This document shows positions 46,072 through 54,097 of a stretch of DNA of 64,000 nucleotides, in pieces. Made by a program: the position numbers and the translations under genes. Each line of letters begins with the position of its first letter. Positions within the stretch are counted from its first letter, which is position 1. The stretch spans positions 1 through 64,000 of the forward strand of contig JADZCJ010000140.1 of assembly GCA_020851635.1 (NCBI GenBank), written 5' to 3'. The notes under the pieces were generated by a model. The model saw only the letters and a list, made by a program, of their open reading frames with translations. It was not told the origin of the DNA and did not search any database. The stretch comes from Anaerolineae bacterium (GTDB taxonomy: Bacteria; Chloroflexota; Anaerolineae; UBA4142; SHND01).

Positions 46072-47504
46072 TCATCCAAAACCTCAATGTATTCTGCCGA
46101 CAACAGGTCACATTCAGCATCTGCGCGCCCTTTTCGTCGTGCGCTGTAGTGCAAGTTCGGTCCGCGTAGTGCGCCTATCGTTCGAATAATGTGCCCCCCC
46201 ACGGGCGATGTTTTGCCTCCGACGTGATTGGCATACGCCCGCGACCACAACACCACAGTATGCCCGTGTTCGATCTCCGCGCCGATAACATCCATAACCT
46301 TCCACAGCAACGCCCAGGCAATGTCCTCACGCTCCGGGTGAGCTGCGTTGTGGGCGTGCAGGCGTCGCAACGCATCCTGTACCGCTGCGCTCATTTGCGA
46401 CCGCGCGTCGGCACGTGCGACAAGTCGCTCAAAGCGCGCTGTCGCATCTCGGTAGCGTTGTGCTATTTCATTCACATCCTTGCCCTGCAGCGACAGATCG
46501 CTCGGCACGATTGTCGCTCGCGCACCCAATTCACACGCGATCACGCGCGCTGCCGTTTGTCCCGCGGCATCGAAATCGGTAACGACATAGACGCGCTCAA
46601 ATCGTTCTAATGTGCGGCGCAAATCCTTCTTCAGGTACGAGCCGAGCAAGCACACGGCGGGCAAGTCCCACATCATCAGCGTCAGCGCGTCGAATGGACC
46701 TTCTGCGACAAAGACGCGCTGATAGTCTCCCCCGCGCTCCAGGCGTGCAAATCCAAAGAGTGGCTTGGGCACACCTGACAAGCCGATGTATTTAATTTTT
46801 TGTTCCCCCCGCGTGCTGCGTCCAACCAAATACACCGCGCGTTCACCGTCAAGGTCCGGAATAACGAGCCGTTGGCGAAAGTATTCGCGTTCGTTTCCGC
46901 GCTCGTCCTTTCGCACCAGTCCGAGTTCTTGCGCGAGCACAGGAATCCATTTCCAACTGCGAAATTGAAAGTATCTCTGCAAGCTCTCGCCATCCGCATA
47001 GCCGATTTGAAAGCGGCGGACTGCCTCACCGTCAATGCGCCGTTCGTCGAGATACCGCAACAGCCTAAGCTCGCTCGCCAACGCCGCGCGATACACATCT
47101 TTGGTGAGAGTGAGATAGGTATAGTGTTCTTCCGTCACTTGCGCTAAAGATTTGGCAGGAGAGTAAGGGCGCAATGGGGTCGTAGCATGAACTTGGCGCG
47201 GTGCATCTACAATGCTGCCATTGTCCAGAAATTCAACCGCACCTTTGAAATCTAAATCTTCCTTTAACATCACCAACTTGAATACGTCACCGCCCGTTTG
47301 ACACGCGCCGTAACACCACCAGCGCCCCTGTTCGGGGTAGACGACAAAGCTGGGCGTGTTTTCCTCATGCAGTGGACATAGTCCCTTGAATTGCCGGCCT
47401 GCGCGTATTAAGTGGGTATAGCGCGCGGCGATTATTTCAATCGAGTTCGCCGCGCGCACTCTCTCTTTGCGCTCCTGCCCTGCTGTTTTGTCCATCTGCA
47501 TCAT
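46059..47504 (-). CDS. DnaG-type primase (CHC2 zinc finger and Toprim)
   Basis: A 481-residue primase-like protein. The CHC2 zinc finger (FKGLCPLHEENTPSFVVY and CYGACQTGGD) is at about 41-75; the catalytic Toprim domain contains FVAEGPFDALTLMM (catalytic Glu) and VYVVTDFDAAGQTAARVI (DxD). It is shorter than chromosomal DnaG (~600) and seems to lack the helicase-binding C-terminal domain, so it may work without DnaB. It would make RNA primers for the element polymerase. A TATAAT is seen at 47538-47543 on the minus strand, with no good -35. Confidence 0.9.
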   Translation of the reverse strand: MMQMDKTAGQERKERVRAANSIEIIAARYTHLIRAGRQFKGLCPLHEENTPSFVVYPEQGRWWCYGACQTGGDVFKLVMLKEDLDFKGAVEFLDNGSIVDAPRQVHATTPLRPYSPAKSLAQVTEEHYTYLTLTKDVYRAALASELRLLRYLDERRIDGEAVRRFQIGYADGESLQRYFQFRSWKWIPVLAQELGLVRKDERGNEREYFRQRLVIPDLDGERAVYLVGRSTRGEQKIKYIGLSGVPKPLFGFARLERGGDYQRVFVAEGPFDALTLMMWDLPAVCLLGSYLKKDLRRTLERFERVYVVTDFDAAGQTAARVIACELGARATIVPSDLSLQGKDVNEIAQRYRDATARFERLVARADARSQMSAAVQDALRRLHAHNAAHPEREDIAWALLWKVMDVIGAEIEHGHTVVLWSRAYANHVGGKTSPVGGHIIRTIGALRGPNLHYSARRKGRADAECDLLSAEYIEVLDETGC

Positions 47505-47626
47505 GCAATCCGTTCCGTTATGTGATTCATCGCGGATATTATAGCTCGACTTTTGGTTGTTTTCGACAAGATTGCTCTTTTATTTTGGGAATTGACTCTT
47601 CCGTTCCTCTCATTCGTCGTCACCCA

Positions 47627-48325
47627 TTATTGGAATCCCAACCCGCGTTCGCGCAAGGATACAAAGCGCCCTCCCTGCCCGACAACTATATGATCGGCAA
47701 TATCAATATCCATCAGCGAACCTGCCTTGACGATTTCACGCGTGATCGCAGCGTCTTCTGGACTCGGAGTTGGGTCAGAGCTGGGATGGTTGTGCGCAAG
47801 TGCAATCGCAGTCGCGTTCCAGCGAACGGCTTCACGCAAGAGTTCGGCAACGCGGATAACAGTGGTGTGGACGCTCCCTTGATAAACAGTAACAACCTTG
47901 ATCACACGATGTTTGGTATTAAGCAGCACCACACGCATCTGCTCTTGTTCGAGATATTGCATATCACTCACAAGCGTAAATAGGTCGGCAGGCGAGTTCA
48001 CTCTAAACCGTTCTTGGTCAGGCGCGCTGATGCGCTTGGCGAGTTCGAAAGCGGCGGTGAGGCGGCGGGCGCGTCCAAATCCAATGCCTTTCTGACTTAT
48101 CAACTCACCCATCGGTAACCGCGCGAGTTGTGCGATCCCGCCGTACTGCATTAACAATCGTTCCGCCAAGGCAACCGGGTTCTCGTCACATGGTGCGTCG
48201 CCGAGCAGGATGGCTACAAGCTCATGATTGGAGAGAGCGTGCGCTCCACATTGATCGAGGCGAACCAACGGATTTAATTCTGGGGGTAATTCACGAAGAG
48301 TATGCATATGTTGTTGATGGTTCAC
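47627..48325 (-). CDS. radC: RadC-family JAB-domain protein
   Basis: A 232-residue RadC protein. The N-terminal HhH-like region (GAHALSNHELVAILLGDAPC, then GIGFGRARRLTAAFELAKRI) precedes a JAB/MPN domain with HNHPSSDPTPSPED (H178, H180, S188, D191), an intact JAMM metal motif. Its role is uncertain; RadC is common on mobile elements and is sometimes anti-restriction linked. It starts with a GTG overlapping the previous stop. Confidence 0.92.
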   Translation of the reverse strand: MNHQQHMHTLRELPPELNPLVRLDQCGAHALSNHELVAILLGDAPCDENPVALAERLLMQYGGIAQLARLPMGELISQKGIGFGRARRLTAAFELAKRISAPDQERFRVNSPADLFTLVSDMQYLEQEQMRVVLLNTKHRVIKVVTVYQGSVHTTVIRVAELLREAVRWNATAIALAHNHPSSDPTPSPEDAAITREIVKAGSLMDIDIADHIVVGQGGRFVSLRERGLGFQ

Positions 48326-48636
48326 GCCTGAATATCCTGCAAGAGGTCATTCAGCAATTGCGGATTGCGTCGCGCCAAATCTTCGATCGCCTGACGCTGC
48401 GGTGCGGATAGCACCTCGCGATCGTATTGCACCGCGAACGCGATAAATTGTGCATCATCCAGAGTGCCATCTCCCACACCAACCAACTCGCACAATTGGC
48501 GCGCCGACATTTGCTGATCATTTTTTTCTTTCTGACATTGCGCACAGCGACAGCTCCGAGGGTGCGGCGATGCTTTGCCACAGAAAGCCAATTGTGCCAA
48601 GATCCATCCGTAGGCTGCATATCGCAATACGTTCAT
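48322..48636 (-). CDS. Small Cys-rich hypothetical protein
   Basis: The 104-residue protein has a hydrophobic N-terminus, then HPRSCRCAQCQ, a possible metal-binding Cys cluster, and an acidic helical C-terminus (RNPQLLNDLLQDI). GGAGGAG precedes the ATG. A strong hairpin just upstream contains a CCTCCTC tract that could pair with this ribosome site. It is coupled to radC by overlap. Confidence 0.6.
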   Translation of the reverse strand: MNVLRYAAYGWILAQLAFCGKASPHPRSCRCAQCQKEKNDQQMSARQLCELVGVGDGTLDDAQFIAFAVQYDREVLSAPQRQAIEDLARRNPQLLNDLLQDIQA

Positions 48637-48649
48637 GATAGGTCTCCTC

Positions 48650-48692
48650 CAAAAGAAAGAGGAGGACGCAGAAATTTCTGCGTCCTCCTCTT
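48650..48692 (-). promoter_or_regulatory. Hairpin able to mask the ribosome site of the radC operon
   Basis: A perfect 36-bp palindrome (48657-48692; 18-bp arms, no loop) is followed on the minus strand by UUCUUUU and then the GGAGGAG of the gene at 48636. Its distal arm contains CCUCCUC, complementary to that ribosome site, so the RNA can switch between the long hairpin and an anti-ribosome-site pairing. It also resembles a terminator. Confidence 0.6.
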
Positions 48693-48712
48693 CACATTTG
48701 CTTCCAGTTTAT

Positions 48713-49105
48713 CTAGACGGATACTTGTGCCGCTGTATCTTCGGCGTTTCCTGCCTGTGAACGATAGCTGCGCCAATCAACGGGCGAGTTATCGTCCCAC
48801 GTCTCTGGAAAATCGCTTTCGCACGCCAGAGCGTATGCTACAGCATCCCCCAAATTAGGGTTGTAATACACGCGAAGAGATAAATAGGGTCCAAAGTCAT
48901 GCTCATTGCGATGCGGATGAATCAGTACGCCAATCGGCGGCTCCCCGAATTTTTGGAGCAAGAGCGATTTCGTTCTTTTTGCTTCCTCTCTCATTTTTCG
49001 CAGCGCGTCTGGATCACCCACTTGTGTGCATTTTTCCTCGATGGGTACGGTGTCGAAATCGAACCAATCCATTTTGGCTGCCATCAGTACATTATCGGTA
49101 AGCAT
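48713..49105 (-). CDS. Hypothetical protein
   Basis: A 130-residue acidic protein, with FGEPPIGVLIHPHRNEHDFG and YNPNLGDAVAYALACESDFP segments, behind AGGAGG. No family recognised. Placed between the UvrD helicase and the radC operon. Confidence 0.6.
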   Translation of the reverse strand: MLTDNVLMAAKMDWFDFDTVPIEEKCTQVGDPDALRKMREEAKRTKSLLLQKFGEPPIGVLIHPHRNEHDFGPYLSLRVYYNPNLGDAVAYALACESDFPETWDDNSPVDWRSYRSQAGNAEDTAAQVSV

Positions 49106-49123
49106 TGGAGACCTCCTGTATAA

Positions 49124-49164
49124 GCAAATGAGGGCGTGTCTTTCGGGTGTGCGCCCTCATTTGC
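49124..49164 (-). terminator. Hairpin overlapping the uvrD stop
   Basis: The perfect 13-bp stem GCAAATGAGGGCG/CGCCCTCATTTGC encloses a 15-base loop, overlaps the last codons of the helicase gene and is followed on the minus strand by TTATAC and then the next ribosome site AGGAGG. Confidence 0.75.
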
Positions 49165-51202
49165 CGAGTAGATTATTTGCAACTATTGCGCCATCAGAAT
49201 AGTGCGGTGGCGGTTGAGTGCGTGTCTGAACGAACCTCAACCATTCCCGCGGAATTTTGCCGAGAAAAGGGCTCGGTCCATGTTCGACGACTTTGCCATC
49301 TTCACTAGACCGTGAACGCGCATAGGTCATGTAGAGTTTAGAACAGGCGCGCGTTACAGCGACGTGCGCTAAACGGTATTCCTCCTCTAGCCCGAGCTGC
49401 GTTTTTGTTGCGCGTGCATTTGGAAAAACGTGCTCCTCAACCCCCGCCAAAAAGACGATTGGCCATTCCAATCCTTTCGCGGCGTGAATCGTCGATAGCG
49501 TGACAAACCGATCGTCTTCACCAAAACCCACATCGGCGACTCCGCTGATTTGTACATCGCGATAAAACTCGGCGAGAGGGTCATCGGCGTTTTCGTATGC
49601 GGCGAGCATACTGCGAAGCATTTCAAGACTCATCCGTTTGCGTCGTCCTTCGAGTACATCGCCCAACCACTCTTGATATGCAGTGCGCTCAAGGATGAAA
49701 TCAATTCGTTCCGTGATGCTCCCGTCGCAATCCTGTATGTCAAAGATAACCTTGAGAAACTCGTTCACGGCTGTTTTGATTTCTTTTGTCAGGTCTTGTC
49801 GGCCCGTTGCTTCATATAGCATCTCGATTGCGAGCCCCGAGCTCCCCTTTTGGATTTTTCGCAAGACTGCGCGTCCTAGTCCGCGCTCGGGGCGATTGAG
49901 AACGCGCAGCACCGATCCGATTTCTTGTTGCAACACATCTGTCGCCGCGTTTGTGTAGTATGTAATGTGCAGATACGCGAGTAGATCACGCACTTCGGCG
50001 CGGTCCATAAAGTATCTGTCCCCGACGATCCCGTACGGAATACCGGCTTGCAAAAATGCCTGCTCGAGTACATGCGCTTGCGCCCATGTTCGATAGAGGA
50101 TGGCAATGTTGCGCCCGCGATAACCTTCCTCAAGGAGTCGCTGCGTTTCGCGACCGACATAGTCGGCTTCGTCCCATTCGGTCTGAAATTCGGCAACCTG
50201 CACCGGATCGCCTTTGCCCTTGCCTTTGTGAATCGCCAACGGCGGGCTGTAATTGCACTCGGCGACGAGCGCCTCTCCTGTGCGGACAATCGCCTCCGTC
50301 GAACGATAGTTTTCACGCAGAGCATATTCAACAATTTCCGGAAAGTCCGCGCGCAGGTAGCGCAGTACCGTGTCTGTCTGCGCGTCGCGCCACGAATAAA
50401 TGGACTGTGCGGGCGAAATTACGCAGCAGAGATTTCGATGCGCCCACGCCAACATTTGCACAATTCCGTACTGCGCGATGCTGGTGTCCTGAAACTCGTC
50501 CACCGTGACATAGTGGAAGAGTTCTTGCCACATCCTCCGCACTTCGTCCATTTCAAGCAGCAGACATGCTTGGTAGATCAGGTCGTCCTTATCGAGCGCG
50601 TTCGCCGCGCGCATCTTGTCGAGATAACATTCGTAGATGCGGCGCATCGTTCGATTCCAAAAGTCATCGCGGAAATCGGCGCTCTCGAAATCAGCGGGCG
50701 TCACGCGATTATCCTTCCAGTGCTTGATTGCCTCACTGACACGCTTCGGATCCCAGATTCCTTGGTTCGCTCCGACCTCGCGCATCGCATCCAGCAACAA
50801 TTTGCGCGCCTCTTCTTGACTGTAGATGACCAGTTTCTTGGGGTTATAGCCAAGACGGTCTCCGTACGCTTGAAGCATTTTCAGCCCGAAGGCATGATAG
50901 GTGACGGCCGTCATCTGTTGCGCTAAATCCGCGCCCAAAAGTTTTTCAAGGCGATGCACCGTTTCGCGTGCTGCCTTTCGCGTAAATGTTAACGCGAGGA
51001 TCGAATGTGCAGATACATTCCCCTGATCAATAATGTAGGCGATACGGTATGTGATCGTGCGCGTCTTGCCCGTGCCTGCAGCGGCGTTGATCAGCACAGG
51101 TCCGTTGACGTGACGGACGGGAGCAATCTGACTATCTGACAAATCATTCCAATCGAACGGCGCTGCACCCAACGTATTCGAATCTACAAAAGATGTATCC
51201 AA
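49157..51202 (-). CDS. UvrD/PcrA-type DNA helicase
   Basis: A 681-residue SF1A 3'-5' helicase. Walker A is INAAAGTGKTRTITYR (K46), motif II VDEFQDTSIAQ, motif IV LRENYRSTEAIV and motif V TIHAAKGLEWPIVFLAG. It is shorter than PcrA and may lack the Tudor tail. The TTG at 51202 is the first standard start in frame, yet AAGGAGGTG lies ~45 bases upstream before a short dead-end frame; the true start is therefore uncertain. It likely unwinds DNA for element replication or repair. Confidence 0.92.
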   Translation of the reverse strand: MDTSFVDSNTLGAAPFDWNDLSDSQIAPVRHVNGPVLINAAAGTGKTRTITYRIAYIIDQGNVSAHSILALTFTRKAARETVHRLEKLLGADLAQQMTAVTYHAFGLKMLQAYGDRLGYNPKKLVIYSQEEARKLLLDAMREVGANQGIWDPKRVSEAIKHWKDNRVTPADFESADFRDDFWNRTMRRIYECYLDKMRAANALDKDDLIYQACLLLEMDEVRRMWQELFHYVTVDEFQDTSIAQYGIVQMLAWAHRNLCCVISPAQSIYSWRDAQTDTVLRYLRADFPEIVEYALRENYRSTEAIVRTGEALVAECNYSPPLAIHKGKGKGDPVQVAEFQTEWDEADYVGRETQRLLEEGYRGRNIAILYRTWAQAHVLEQAFLQAGIPYGIVGDRYFMDRAEVRDLLAYLHITYYTNAATDVLQQEIGSVLRVLNRPERGLGRAVLRKIQKGSSGLAIEMLYEATGRQDLTKEIKTAVNEFLKVIFDIQDCDGSITERIDFILERTAYQEWLGDVLEGRRKRMSLEMLRSMLAAYENADDPLAEFYRDVQISGVADVGFGEDDRFVTLSTIHAAKGLEWPIVFLAGVEEHVFPNARATKTQLGLEEEYRLAHVAVTRACSKLYMTYARSRSSEDGKVVEHGPSPFLGKIPREWLRFVQTRTQPPPHYSDGAIVANNLLGK

Positions 51203-51270
51203 ATCGTTCGGCGGTGGAATTATTTCTTCCGCATCACCTATTTCACCTCCTTGCTCCTTCGGTTTGATTT

Positions 51271-51582
51271 CTAATCGGCGTCTTCAATGTCGGCTGCGTG
51301 GCGATACGCGAATGGGTTGCACAACGGGCAAAGCAGAGGCGTGTTCTTGCGACGCTTTAGCCGCCGTTCCACTTTTCGATCCCCTTTCCAAACCCGTACC
51401 AATTCGAGCACTGTTCCGTTGGCGACTGCTACCTGCGTCAACCGTGCTCCCGCGCCGCGTTGATGTTCTCCAAGCCGCGCCGCGACGTCAGTGGAGTAAC
51501 CAAGATAATGGCGGGCATGTTTGTAGTGCGGGCGAAAGTGAAGTAGATACACAAATCCCGAGCATGGGACTTGCTGAAACAA
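51271..51582 (-). CDS. GIY-YIG domain protein
   Basis: A ~104-residue protein of the UvrC/Slx1-like GIY-YIG family. FVYLLHF and HYLGYSTDVAARLGEHQRG hold the GIY- and YIG-like strands and the catalytic Arg. It lacks other domains and is typical of small mobile-element nucleases. Upstream in-frame codons run through the terminator at 51583-51619, so TTG 51582 (or GTG 51591) is the more likely start. A C-terminal CPLC motif may bind zinc. Confidence 0.7.
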   Translation of the reverse strand: MFQQVPCSGFVYLLHFRPHYKHARHYLGYSTDVAARLGEHQRGAGARLTQVAVANGTVLELVRVWKGDRKVERRLKRRKNTPLLCPLCNPFAYRHAADIEDAD

Positions 51583-51619
51583 AGAACGCACTCCGCACAC
51601 AACAGGCGGAGTGCGTTCT
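51583..51619 (-). terminator. Terminator after the coiled-coil gene
   Basis: A perfect 14-bp stem (AGAACGCACTCCGC arm) and a 9-base loop, followed on the minus strand by TTTGTTTC, sits ahead of the GIY-YIG gene. Confidence 0.75.
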
Positions 51620-51669
51620 ACGTTCGCGGTGATTTGAGTTTTTGTTCCCAAAATTTTCGTGATTGGCCC

Positions 51670-53187
51670 TTATTGCGTTTCAGATTCGCCTTGCCCGCTC
51701 AAGGGGAGTTGCAAGCGTCTTTCAAAGCGCGCACGACGTTTATCCCATTCGACTTGATCTTCAAAGGCAGTCTTGTGTTCATAGTACGTGGTCTTGATCT
51801 CATAGCTGCCTTCTGACACGACCATTGTGCAGAGCGCATGCCGCAGCCACTGCCCATTCTTTCTGATGGCGATCATCGCTCGCCCAGAATCTGGCATTAC
51901 CTGTGCTGAAAAGAATTTGTTTTGGCTGTTGATGTACTGCGCCGCGTGCGCCTCAAGCGTTCGCCGCCGCGCCGCCACACCTTGTCCTGCAAGTCTCTCG
52001 GCTTGTGCAAGTACTCGGGTGAGATCACGCGAAAGTGCTTGGTAGCCCGCCTCGCGCGACTTGGAGGCGATGCGTTCCTTGTAGCGGTTGAATGTGCTCA
52101 TCCCATGCAGCTGTGGTGCGCGCTGCAGAAGGTCTTGTCCCCACGCTTTGACGAGTTCGGTATATTCCGCGTGAGCAATCTCTTTCCAAATTTCATTCGC
52201 ATTGCTCTCATCCAAACCGCCGCGCAGCGCGAGTTGCAGCATCCGCTTGGCGTCCGCGATTTGTCCATCTTTCGCTCTCGCGAGCGCGCCCGCCGCGTTG
52301 ATCGGCGCGTCCAATTCGAGACGCGCTTGTTCAACATAGCCAGGGTATCTCTTGGCGATCCCACTCATACGCTCGTTCTCTGCGAGACCGTTTTCGACGC
52401 GTGCGACGTCTCTACCAAGGTTTTCACGCGATGCCATGAGTTCGCGCACGGCAGCATAGAGTGCCGCGCTTTCGCCCGCGCTTCCCTCACGCATTGCTGT
52501 GACGCGTTTTTGCGTTTCGCTTTGACCTTTCACTACTTGTTCTAAATCTTCTTCACGGCCGCGTTTCTGGTCCTCAAGTGCTGCGATTTGCTGTTCGAGC
52601 GGTAACCGGCACGCTGTCCGTTCCGCTTCGAGTGCAAGATAGCGTTCCTCAAACGGCTGCAAGCGCGCTTTCAATACCAACTCCACCTTGTGTTCAAACT
52701 GCGAGCGCGCCTCGGGGTTGAGCCCGGCTGCCTTGTTGCGCAGCTGTGCCGCGCGCTGCTTTTCGGCTTCCATTTCTTGCGCGAGCTGCTGATAGTACGG
52801 CTCGAATTTGTTTTCCATTGCTTTCGTCTCATCGCGCAAACGATTGAATTCTCGTTCGAGCGCTACTACTTCGCGACGCGCTACTTCCAGCTCCGCTTGT
52901 GCTTCGGCGTCGGCTACTACGAATGCTGCGTCGAGTGCAACTTCCGCTTGCCGGACGCGTTCATACGCGGCGCGCAATTCGTTTGCCTGTAGTGAAGCGA
53001 GTTCGTTTTCGAGTTCATCAAACCCTGGCGTCACCTCGGCGACGCCTTCGAACACATCTGCATTTTCGAGCGCCATCACCATCAATAGCGCGTTGACCGC
53101 GCGATCGAGGCGTGCATCATCTTCGTGTGCGTCAGATGCGACGTTGTATGACAAAGATGCCGACTGGGCAAAGTTTAGATCCAACAT
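51670..53187 (-). CDS. Long coiled-coil protein
   Basis: A 505-residue protein. ATG 53187 follows AGAGGAC; an upstream in-frame extension runs through the hairpin and is rejected. Residues ~80-250 form a long Glu/Ala/Arg coiled coil (VARREVVALEREFNRLRDET), and the C-terminal 130 residues are a folded domain. No ATPase motif is present, so it is not SMC-like by activity. It may be structural. Confidence 0.65.
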   Translation of the reverse strand: MLDLNFAQSASLSYNVASDAHEDDARLDRAVNALLMVMALENADVFEGVAEVTPGFDELENELASLQANELRAAYERVRQAEVALDAAFVVADAEAQAELEVARREVVALEREFNRLRDETKAMENKFEPYYQQLAQEMEAEKQRAAQLRNKAAGLNPEARSQFEHKVELVLKARLQPFEERYLALEAERTACRLPLEQQIAALEDQKRGREEDLEQVVKGQSETQKRVTAMREGSAGESAALYAAVRELMASRENLGRDVARVENGLAENERMSGIAKRYPGYVEQARLELDAPINAAGALARAKDGQIADAKRMLQLALRGGLDESNANEIWKEIAHAEYTELVKAWGQDLLQRAPQLHGMSTFNRYKERIASKSREAGYQALSRDLTRVLAQAERLAGQGVAARRRTLEAHAAQYINSQNKFFSAQVMPDSGRAMIAIRKNGQWLRHALCTMVVSEGSYEIKTTYYEHKTAFEDQVEWDKRRARFERRLQLPLSGQGESETQ

Positions 53188-53256
53188 GGCTTGTCCTCTT
53201 TCGGGGCTGCGCAATACCAACCGGGGGTACCGGTCACCTCCGCGCAGAATCGTATG

Positions 53257-53297
53257 GAAAAAACGCAGGGATGGGCAGTTCTGCCCATCCCTGCGTT
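53257..53297 (-). terminator. Terminator upstream of the coiled-coil gene
   Basis: A perfect 17-bp stem (arm AACGCAGGGATGGGCAG) with a two-base loop and TTTTTT next on the minus strand. It lies in the leader of the coiled-coil gene. Confidence 0.85.
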
Positions 53298-53413
53298 CGA
53301 TTAGAGTTGCATCGCAATGCGAGCGCAAAATGATCGACGCGCCCCCGACCTTGTGCTATAGTTGGCTCAGTTGAATACGTTTGTGAGCTCACTGGTCGTG
53401 GGCTTGTCAAACT

Positions 53414-53450
53414 GAAAAAGGCAGAGGTGAACACCCTGCCTTTTTGTTTT
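53414..53450 (-). terminator. Bidirectional terminator
   Basis: AAAAAGGCAG pairs with CTGCCTTTTT; the plus strand continues TTTTTGTTTTT and the minus strand has TTTTTC. It follows the gene at 53485 by about 35 bases. Confidence 0.8.
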
Positions 53451-53484
53451 TGATGTTCTTGCTATCGCAAGTTTGTTCCATTAC

Positions 53485-53973
53485 TCATGTAACAGGGTTG
53501 CAGTTTGCTAACCGCGAGGCGAGGTGCTCGCGTACGAATTTCTTATATCCCGCACAAAGCTTCCCCTTGCCTACTCTTGGATCCAGATTGTAGCGAGCGA
53601 CTACTGACATGCCCGCGACAAATTCAAGCGTCACTTGACGGTCTATCCGCATATCAAGCGGCACATCTCCAGGTGACACAGTGACAACAATGCCTTGTGG
53701 CAATGTCGCCTCGTTTAGCACTGCTCCTACCGTAAAGGCGTTGGCGATTCGCTCGCGCTCACCAGTTTGCGTTATCTGGTCCGTTTGTACCCGGTAGATT
53801 GTTTCGAGCGCGTCGGCGAATGGAATTGTCATCCAGTGCTCTCCCTTTGCCATCGCGTCCAGTGCTTGCCCAATCTCGGGTTGCTCTTTGAGCCAACGCA
53901 CCTGCTCATCCATTGCAAGCGTGTGAATAAAGTGTCCGAGAAAGCGTCGTTCCATTTCTTGTGGGTTCATCAT
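53485..53973 (-). CDS. Hypothetical protein
   Basis: A 162-residue protein behind AGGAGG. Starts MMNPQEMERRFLGHFIHTLA and has a strand-rich C-terminal half with a basic KGKLCAGYKKFVREH helix. Family unrecognised. Ahead of it lies a ~65-base stretch with a second ribosome site and a tiny ORF. Confidence 0.6.
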   Translation of the reverse strand: MMNPQEMERRFLGHFIHTLAMDEQVRWLKEQPEIGQALDAMAKGEHWMTIPFADALETIYRVQTDQITQTGERERIANAFTVGAVLNEATLPQGIVVTVSPGDVPLDMRIDRQVTLEFVAGMSVVARYNLDPRVGKGKLCAGYKKFVREHLASRLANCNPVT

Positions 53974-54038
53974 TTCCTCCTATATTGCTTTGAGAATTAG
54001 ATGTTCATTTCACGATTGGGATCATTCACCCCTCCTTG

Positions 54039-54083
54039 AGAAATAGAAAGGCGCATCGTTAAATGATGCGCCTTTCTATTTCT
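54039..54083 (-). terminator. Terminator after the lipoprotein gene
   Basis: A perfect 19-bp stem with a 7-base loop; its distal arm ends TTTCTATTTCT. It lies just after the stop of the lipoprotein gene. Confidence 0.85.
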
Positions 54084-54097
54084 GAATCTTGTTCAAT

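Noticed and set aside
47627-48325. RadC as a PRTRC JAMM protein
   Set aside because: Its N-terminal helix-hairpin-helix region and motif match RadC; protein A at 26802 already fills the PRTRC role.
53362-53450. Plus-strand small RNA ending at the bidirectional terminator
   Set aside because: A TGCTATAGT extended -10 exists at ~53355, but there is no -35 box and the terminator also fits the minus-strand gene.
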